DNA of 16,860 bases from CAZYLZ01 sp964648335 (GTDB lineage: Bacteria; Patescibacteriota; Minisyncoccia; Phycocordibacterales; UBA2100): NCBI GenBank assembly GCA_964648335.1, contig CAZYLZ010000022.1:1-16860 (forward strand). Reading direction: 5' to 3'. The notes beneath the pieces are model-generated. The model was given only the letters and a program-made list of their open reading frames with translations, had not been told where the DNA came from and did no database searches. The position numbers and the translations under genes are program-made. Shown piece by piece: positions 13,925-16,860 of the stretch (position 1 is its first letter; each line of letters begins with the position of its first letter).

Positions 13925-13926
13925 AT

Positions 13927-13954
13927 GGCGACTACTGGGAATCTGCGAGAGCTC
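13927..13954 (-). pseudogene. Decayed 3' fragment of a tRNA-His copy
   Basis: 13927-13943 matches the complement of the tRNA-His acceptor/T-stem (14218-14234) at 16 of 17 bases. After an 8-base net deletion that removes most of the T-arm, CGAGAGCTC (13946-13954) matches 14245-14253. It is in the same orientation as the intact tRNA-His, so the two form a direct repeat about 291 bp apart. Confidence 0.65.
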
Positions 13955-14160
13955 GTTCGCCGCAGTCGCATTCGATTCTGGGTGAATCGCCTACAACTCG
14001 AGACCTGCCGTCGCAGACCTCGGTCGCACGCCCGTCTCGCAGCTTTCGATTCGGGTGAATCGGTCACGAGTCACTAAGTATTTTGCTCCAGGCATTCGCA
14101 AAATACTTAGTGCTCTCGACCCCGCCTCCCAAACAGTGCCTTTGCACTGTTTGGTCCGGC

Positions 14161-14181
14161 GTTCGATTCCCTGTAGTCGCC
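14161..14181 (+). repeat. Inverted copy of the tRNA-His T-loop and 3' acceptor
   Basis: These 21 bases are the exact reverse complement of 14218-14238, the T-loop to acceptor end of the intact tRNA-His. The two copies face each other across the terminator at 14184-14211. The tRNA 5' half is not present nearby on the plus strand, so this is a fragment, not a gene. Confidence 0.8.
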
Positions 14182-14183
14182 AC

Positions 14184-14211
14184 GTAAAAACACCCTAGCG
14201 GGTGTTTTTAC
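14184..14211. terminator. Bidirectional terminator downstream of tRNA-His
   Basis: A 12-bp perfect stem (GTAAAAACACCC 14184-14195 with 14200-14211) and loop TAGC. A5/T5 runs inside the stem give U-rich ends in both directions. It lies 6 nt past the tRNA-His 3' end and 2 nt past the multi-hairpin element. Confidence 0.85.
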
Positions 14212-14217
14212 TTCTTG

Positions 14218-14290
14218 GGCGACTACAGGGAATCGAACCCTGATCGAGAGCTCCACAAGCTCCAGTGTTAACCGTTACACCATAGTCGCC
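14218..14290 (-). tRNA. tRNA-His (GTG)
   Basis: Folds as a canonical cloverleaf. The acceptor GCGACTA pairs with TAGTCGC and an extra encoded G at position -1 faces C73, the identity feature of histidine tRNA. D-arm GGTG..CAC; anticodon stem GGAGC/GCTCT with loop TTGTGGA (anticodon GTG); T-arm CAGGG-TTCGATT-CCCTG. The CCA end is not encoded (the next bases are CAA), so a CCA-adding enzyme is needed. Its 3' end is duplicated twice nearby. Confidence 0.95.
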
Positions 14291-14324
14291 ATACGTGCTT
14301 TTCCTAACCAGGCCAAGCGCACCT

Positions 14325-14333
14325 GTTATACCA
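14325..14333 (-). promoter_or_regulatory. Extended -10 promoter of tRNA-His
   Basis: TGgTATAAC on the minus strand (14333-14325), about 35 nt before the mature 5' end, with a T-rich -35 region. Predicted 5' leader of about 28 nt. Confidence 0.5.
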
Positions 14334-14359
14334 CAGAAAACCGAAAGAAAAAACCGCCC

Positions 14360-14920
14360 TTAGTCTCGATAGTTTGGTGCTGTCTCGGCGACACCCGCTT
14401 CTTCGTTGGCAAATCGCGCAAGCGCGAACAAAAACGATGAGAGCCGATTCATATAGGCACGGGTAAACTCCCCTATCTCGCGAACGCCTGACTCGTGTAC
14501 AGTCACAACTCGGCGTTCCGCTCGGCGCGCGATGGTTCGAGCGATATCGAACCGTGCAGAGAGTTCGGTTCCGCCAGCGACCGAGAATGTGGTGATCGGC
14601 GGAAGCTTTGACTGTATGAAGTGGATAGCAATCGAGATGTCGCGGACGCTCCACTCATGGATTGTCTTAGGAGCGCCAGCGAGCTCTGCCTGTATGGTAA
14701 AGAGGTGGTCCTGGACCTCGTGTACCATGTCGCGAGCTGGACGACCCGCAACTACCAACTCGGAAGTACAGAGCACCTTGCACCAACCGATCACCGAGTT
14801 GAGCTCGTCGAGCGTCCCGAGAGCCTCGAACATTGGATCGCCTTTTGATACACGCTCTCCAGCCTTGCTGTCGAACAATTTAGTAGTGCCTTGGTCCCCA
14901 CGACCTGTATAGAGTGACAT
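14360..14920 (-). CDS. PduO-type ATP:cob(I)alamin adenosyltransferase
   Basis: Transfers the adenosyl group of ATP to cob(I)alamin, making coenzyme B12. The 186 residues carry the family signature in order: N-terminal ATP loop YTGRGDQGTTKLFD, EALGTLDELNSVIGW, QDHLFTIQAELAG, FSVAGGTELSARFDIARTIARRAERRVV (catalytic/ATP Arg-Glu cluster) and YMNRLSSFLFALARFANEE. Length is typical. No other corrinoid gene lies in the window, so the B12-dependent client (for example a class II ribonucleotide reductase) must be elsewhere, with corrinoid likely salvaged. No SD; TTGTAA, a 17-bp spacer and TAGGGT six bases before the ATG suggest another leaderless start. Divergent from the YiiX-like gene. Confidence 0.93.
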   Translation of the reverse strand: MSLYTGRGDQGTTKLFDSKAGERVSKGDPMFEALGTLDELNSVIGWCKVLCTSELVVAGRPARDMVHEVQDHLFTIQAELAGAPKTIHEWSVRDISIAIHFIQSKLPPITTFSVAGGTELSARFDIARTIARRAERRVVTVHESGVREIGEFTRAYMNRLSSFLFALARFANEEAGVAETAPNYRD

Positions 14921-14926
14921 GGGCGC

Positions 14927-14955
14927 ACCCTACAATAGACACAGTAGCTTTACAA
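14927..14955 (-). promoter_or_regulatory. Possible promoter for a leaderless adenosyltransferase mRNA
   Basis: TTGTAA (14955-14950), a 17-bp spacer, TAGGGT (14932-14927), six bases, ATG. The -10 matches consensus at only 3 of 6 positions; TATTGT at 14937-14932 is an alternative giving a 4-5 nt leader. Confidence 0.35.
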
Positions 14956-14983
14956 GGCTCCCCTCCATTCTGCCGCGAGACGG

Positions 14984-14989
14984 TATAGT
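14984..14989 (+). promoter_or_regulatory. -10 box of the YiiX-like gene
   Basis: TATAGT, 18 bases before the ATG, implies a leader of about 11 nt without an SD. No convincing -35. Confidence 0.4.
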
Positions 14990-15007
14990 TAGAGCGAAAC
15001 GTACGAG

Positions 15008-15661
15008 ATGCGCTACTATCATCACATACTCACCAACATGCCTAAGGACGCATCGGTCCTGGAGCGCATTCTCGTAAACGTCATGTTCTTCGTGACAATC
15101 ACCCGGGTCATTCCACGATCTCCGCATCTTACGCAGGCAGATCGAACAGCTTCCGAGAGTCTCCTGCGGCCAGGCGATATCGTCTTAGTCGGCGCACATC
15201 GTCGCCTTTTTGGCCTCCTCGTTCTGCGTGGCATAGCGACGCACGCCCTCATCTGCATAGCACCCGGTGAACTGGTGCATGCTGCAGCCGATGGAGTCGA
15301 GAAAATTCGCTACGCACAGCTTTTTGACGAATACGACACGCTTGTCATGTGTCGTCCCCGTGGAATCAGTGATGAACAGAATGAGCTCGTTCTACGATAT
15401 GTCGACCAGATGATCGGCAAGCCGTTCGATTTTTTCTTTGCCCGCGGCGAGCGCTCGTTCTTCTGTACCGAGCTTATCGAAAGCGCCTTCGAAGCGGCGC
15501 GATACGAACTTAGGTTTACTCATCACACGAAAAGATACCTGCTGCCCCACGCCCATGAGCCGAAGGACTACCTGACAGCGGACGTCGACATCGTATTTAC
15601 GTCGCATAACCTTTTGCAGAAAGACGGTAATGTCGTATGTAACGTTAAGGGAGGATGTTGA
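15008..15661 (+). CDS. YiiX/YebB-like permuted papain-fold hydrolase
   Basis: A 217-residue protein resembling the permuted NlpC/P60 (papain-like) hydrolases. LLRPGDIVLV opens the domain, ATHALICIAPGELVHAAADGV carries the likely catalytic His, GKPFDFFF follows, and FFCTELIESAFEAA carries the likely nucleophile Cys. In this permuted family His precedes Cys, as seen here. Members act on amide or thioester bonds in cell-wall peptides or lipids; the substrate here cannot be told. The N-terminal 30 residues (ERILVNVMFFVTITRVI) are hydrophobic enough for a membrane-associated helix. The Asn/Cys-containing tail ends VKGGC. No SD; TATAGT lies 18 nt before the ATG. Ends in a clean terminator shared with tRNA-Leu. 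Confidence 0.82.
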   Translation: MRYYHHILTNMPKDASVLERILVNVMFFVTITRVIPRSPHLTQADRTASESLLRPGDIVLVGAHRRLFGLLVLRGIATHALICIAPGELVHAAADGVEKIRYAQLFDEYDTLVMCRPRGISDEQNELVLRYVDQMIGKPFDFFFARGERSFFCTELIESAFEAARYELRFTHHTKRYLLPHAHEPKDYLTADVDIVFTSHNLLQKDGNVVCNVKGGC

Positions 15662-15695
15662 GGTCGCACGACATCGCTACGCCTCGCACATACGC

Positions 15696-15725
15696 AAAAA
15701 AGACTGGCTCAAGCCAGTCTTTTTT
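15696..15725. terminator. Bidirectional terminator between the YiiX-like gene and tRNA-Leu
   Basis: A 13-bp perfect stem (A6 plus GACTGGC at 15696-15708, complement 15713-15725) with loop TCAA. U-runs arise on both strands. Confidence 0.92.
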
Positions 15726-15732
15726 GTCTTAG

Positions 15733-15816
15733 TGCGCAGGAGAGGACTCGAACCTCCAATCCCTTGCGGGAGCTACCACCTCAAGGTAGTGCGTCTACCA
15801 ATTTCGCCACCTGCGC
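15733..15816 (-). tRNA. tRNA-Leu (GAG)
   Basis: Class II tRNA of 84 nt. The acceptor GCGCAGG pairs with CCTGCGC; D-arm with TTGGTAGACGC; anticodon stem CTACC/GGTAG with loop TTGAGGT (anticodon GAG). The long variable arm (CTCCCGCAAGGGA) is typical of leucine tRNAs; T-arm GGAGG-TTCGAGT-CCTCT region; discriminator A73. CCA is not encoded. Confidence 0.95.
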
Positions 15817-15874
15817 ATGCTTTGCTTTTTCTTCGCCGGTGCCAAAGACCACCTGCGTAAGCCACGCTATTCTC

Positions 15875-15892
15875 TGTCATTTTTGACATAAT
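15875..15892 (+). promoter_or_regulatory. Promoter/operator-like region of the 118-aa orphan
   Basis: The inverted repeat TGTCA-TTTT-TGACA (15875-15888) overlaps both a perfect -35 hexamer TTGACA (15883-15888) and an extended -10 form TGaCATAAT (15884-15892). Only one can be used. The second needs no -35 and predicts a 49-nt leader. A repressor bound to the repeat would block either. Confidence 0.4.
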
Positions 15893-15947
15893 TGCAAATC
15901 CGGCGTTCCTGTCGTAGCCTCTAAGAAGAGCAACAAGGAGTAACCTC

Positions 15948-16304
15948 ATGCACCGGAAAAGCGCGACAATCGAGCTTGAAGATGTCTGGACGACTATCGC
16001 AAAGACAGTGGCAGCGCTGTGGCCCCTGCAACACCCCGAAGTACCGCTTACTAGGCGTGCTTACCGACAGACCATCCTGATCGCCCAAGACCTAGTTCGA
16101 GAGCGGACAGAACGCGAGGCGTTCGCTTCCCCCGATATCATATGGGAACGACTCAAAGACCCAGTACTCGGCTCGTACGAATACGCCGACGGATCGCTTG
16201 CATTCAGCACCCGGAGAGACCGCGCTGAAGAGATGCGGCGCAAGCATGCGGCGCTCTCATCAGCGATTGCACGAAGTATCGACCGGGCTCAGGCCCTGTC
16301 CTAA
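15948..16304 (+). CDS. Orphan 118-aa protein
   Basis: Not recognised. The ATG follows AAGGAGT (15935-15941) by six bases, and a terminator follows closely. The protein is highly charged and mostly helical: ELEDVWTTIAKTVAALW, RRAYRQTILIAQDLVRERTEREAF, then SPDIIWERLKDPVLGSYEYADGSLAFSTRRDRAEEMRRKHAALSSAIARSIDRAQ. There is no membrane segment, Cys or obvious catalytic motif. The Arg-rich helices could bind nucleic acid or a partner protein, but nothing specific supports this. It is a single-gene unit, convergent with rplS, with an operator-like repeat at its promoter. Confidence 0.7.
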   Translation: MHRKSATIELEDVWTTIAKTVAALWPLQHPEVPLTRRAYRQTILIAQDLVRERTEREAFASPDIIWERLKDPVLGSYEYADGSLAFSTRRDRAEEMRRKHAALSSAIARSIDRAQALS

Positions 16305-16310
16305 ACACGA

Positions 16311-16336
16311 AAAGCCGGCACAGAAGTGCCGGCTTT
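16311..16336. terminator. Bidirectional terminator between the 118-aa gene and rplS
   Basis: An 11-bp perfect stem (AAAGCCGGCAC 16311-16321 with 16326-16336), loop AGAA, followed by T on the plus strand and T on the minus strand. It lies 6 nt past the orphan stop and about 18 nt past the rplS stop. Confidence 0.9.
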
Positions 16337-16354
16337 TTCATATAAAACGCGAAG

Positions 16355-16816
16355 TTACTCGGTTGGCTGCGGCACGACCTCGGGGGTCGACTCTGCCGTT
16401 GCAGCCTCAGCAGCAACAGAAGCCTCGACCGCTGCAGCATGAGACTTCTCCGGCTGGGTGACGATGCGCATCTTGCGCAAGGTGCGGCGGATTTCGCGCG
16501 CAGCCTTGTCGCGTACGTTGTAAAGCTTTGCGCGTCGTACGGTCGCCTTGCGAAGGACTTCTACTTTGTCGATCATCGGACTATAGAGCGGGAACGTCTT
16601 TTCCATCCCAACGCCGCTTGCAACTTTGCGAACGGTAAAGGTACCGCCAGCCTCGGTGCCGTGCTTGACAGCGATAACGAGACCTTCGTAGGCCTGGAGA
16701 CGAAATTTCTCGCCTTCTTTGATCTTCTGGAATACACGGATGGTATCCCCTGCCTCGAGGCGGAGATTCTTGCGCTCTTCCATGTTGACCGGGGTTGTGA
16801 TTACTGTGTTAGCCAT
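16355..16816 (-). CDS. rplS: 50S ribosomal protein L19
   Basis: L19 sits at the subunit interface near bridges to 16S rRNA. Family features: LEAGDTIRVFQKIKEGEKFRLQAYEGLVIAVKHG, GGTFTVRKVASGVGMEKTFPLYSPMIDKVEVLRKATVRRAKLYNVRD, and a basic end to the core (EIRRTLRKMRI). At 153 residues it exceeds the usual 115-120. The extra 30-35 residues are an Ala/Glu/Val/Pro-rich, acidic, probably disordered tail (AAAVEASVAAEAATAESTPE). No SD; the promoter box lies nine bases before the ATG. Confidence 0.96.
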   Translation of the reverse strand: MANTVITTPVNMEERKNLRLEAGDTIRVFQKIKEGEKFRLQAYEGLVIAVKHGTEAGGTFTVRKVASGVGMEKTFPLYSPMIDKVEVLRKATVRRAKLYNVRDKAAREIRRTLRKMRIVTQPEKSHAAAVEASVAAEAATAESTPEVVPQPTE

Positions 16817-16825
16817 GTGGGCCGT

Positions 16826-16854
16826 ACTGTATCACGGACTCTTGTGCGAAGCAA
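16826..16854 (-). promoter_or_regulatory. rplS promoter, nearly leaderless
   Basis: TTGCTT (16854-16849), a 17-bp spacer ending TGa, TACAGT (16831-16826), nine bases, ATG. It uses the same -35 hexamer and -10-to-ATG gap as rplK. Confidence 0.6.
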
Positions 16855-16860
16855 ATGGTT

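Larger units (their letters stand above)
13927..14181. other. Multi-hairpin tRNA-derived element, candidate structured RNA or DNA site
   Basis: A 255-bp non-coding block closed by a long-range stem: 13927-13943 pairs with 14165-14181 at 16 of 17 positions (one T-T mismatch). Inside are, in order, twin hairpins CGATTC-(T)GGGT-GAATCG (13973-13989 and 14047-14062) on either side of CGAG..CTGC/GCAG..CTCG (13999-14022). Then comes a 15-bp perfect hairpin CACTAAGTATTTTGC (14072-14086 with 14098-14112) and an 11-bp perfect hairpin CCAAACAGTGC (14129-14139 with 14144-14154). A weaker CTGCG/CGCAG stem opens the block. Both ends are copies of the tRNA-His 3' end. No promoter, ORF or known RNA signature is visible. 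It fills most of the 339-base gap between the 79-aa gene and tRNA-His; the rest is terminators. Confidence 0.7.

Noticed and set aside
13927..14181. tmRNA (ssrA) or intron-containing tRNA
   Set aside because: The ends look tRNA-like (GGCGACTA/TAGTCGCC and a TTCGATT loop), but the T-stem has a mismatch, there is no D-arm, no tag reading frame ending in an ALAA-like peptide, no tmRNA 5' signature and no group I intron core.
13927..14181. Retron msr-msd RNA
   Set aside because: Complementary ends and a long internal hairpin fit superficially, but no reverse transcriptase is encoded anywhere in the window, and the ends are explained as tRNA-His fragments.
13927..14290. CRISPR array
   Set aside because: The repeats are too few and irregular, they differ in orientation, and no cas gene is present.
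1..16860. Recoded UGA (glycine) as in some CPR lineages
   Set aside because: folA and the DUF2914 gene end naturally at UGA, and recognised proteins need no UGA read-through.

Overview
The window (16.9 kb, moderately GC-rich, standard code with UGA as a stop) looks like a small streamlined bacterial genome. The compact genes, short divergent small proteins, both tRNAs lacking an encoded CCA, and several genes with no Shine-Dalgarno (SD) sequence suggest a Patescibacteria/CPR (Paceibacteria/Parcubacteria-like) lineage. This placement is inference from gene style and content; no marker in the window settles it.

Positions 1-5524 hold a nearly complete thymidylate/one-carbon module. It comprises dut (-), a dCMP deaminase (-), folA (+), thyA (-), glyA (-) and folD (-), with folD directly behind rplK (-). 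Together they make dUMP by two routes, methylate it to dTMP, reduce the resulting dihydrofolate and reload it with a one-carbon unit. A bidirectional terminator separates the convergent folA and thyA. A palindromic repeat lies between folD and glyA.

Positions 5525-6955 break the usual secE-nusG-rplK order. A plus-strand 89-aa orphan gene (with a possible 34-aa leader ORF) sits between nusG and rplK. The secE-nusG pair has a near-consensus promoter placed directly after the terminator of the preceding gene, and its mRNA would begin with a GC-rich hairpin.

Positions 7049-13532 are a minus-strand run: a DEDDh exonuclease, a MASE1-PAS hybrid histidine kinase, an NRAMP-like transporter with altered metal-site motifs, a membrane protein with a DUF2914-like tail, and a SIMPL-domain protein. 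Kinase, transporter and DUF2914 protein are tightly packed and may form one envelope/metal-response unit.

Positions 13639-16860 are a mosaic of short units: an orphan 79-aa gene, a 255-bp multi-hairpin element bounded by tRNA-His fragments, tRNA-His(GTG), a PduO-type cobalamin adenosyltransferase, a divergent YiiX-like papain-fold hydrolase, tRNA-Leu(GAG), an orphan 118-aa gene, and rplS at the right edge.

Two themes stand out. First, SD-led genes (dCMP deaminase, folA, thyA and the three orphan small genes) coexist with genes whose -10 box lies only 6-9 nt before the ATG, implying leaderless or nearly leaderless mRNAs. Second, the 13927-14181 element is the best candidate for something undescribed: a tRNA-derived, highly structured locus with a 17-bp closing stem and six internal hairpins.
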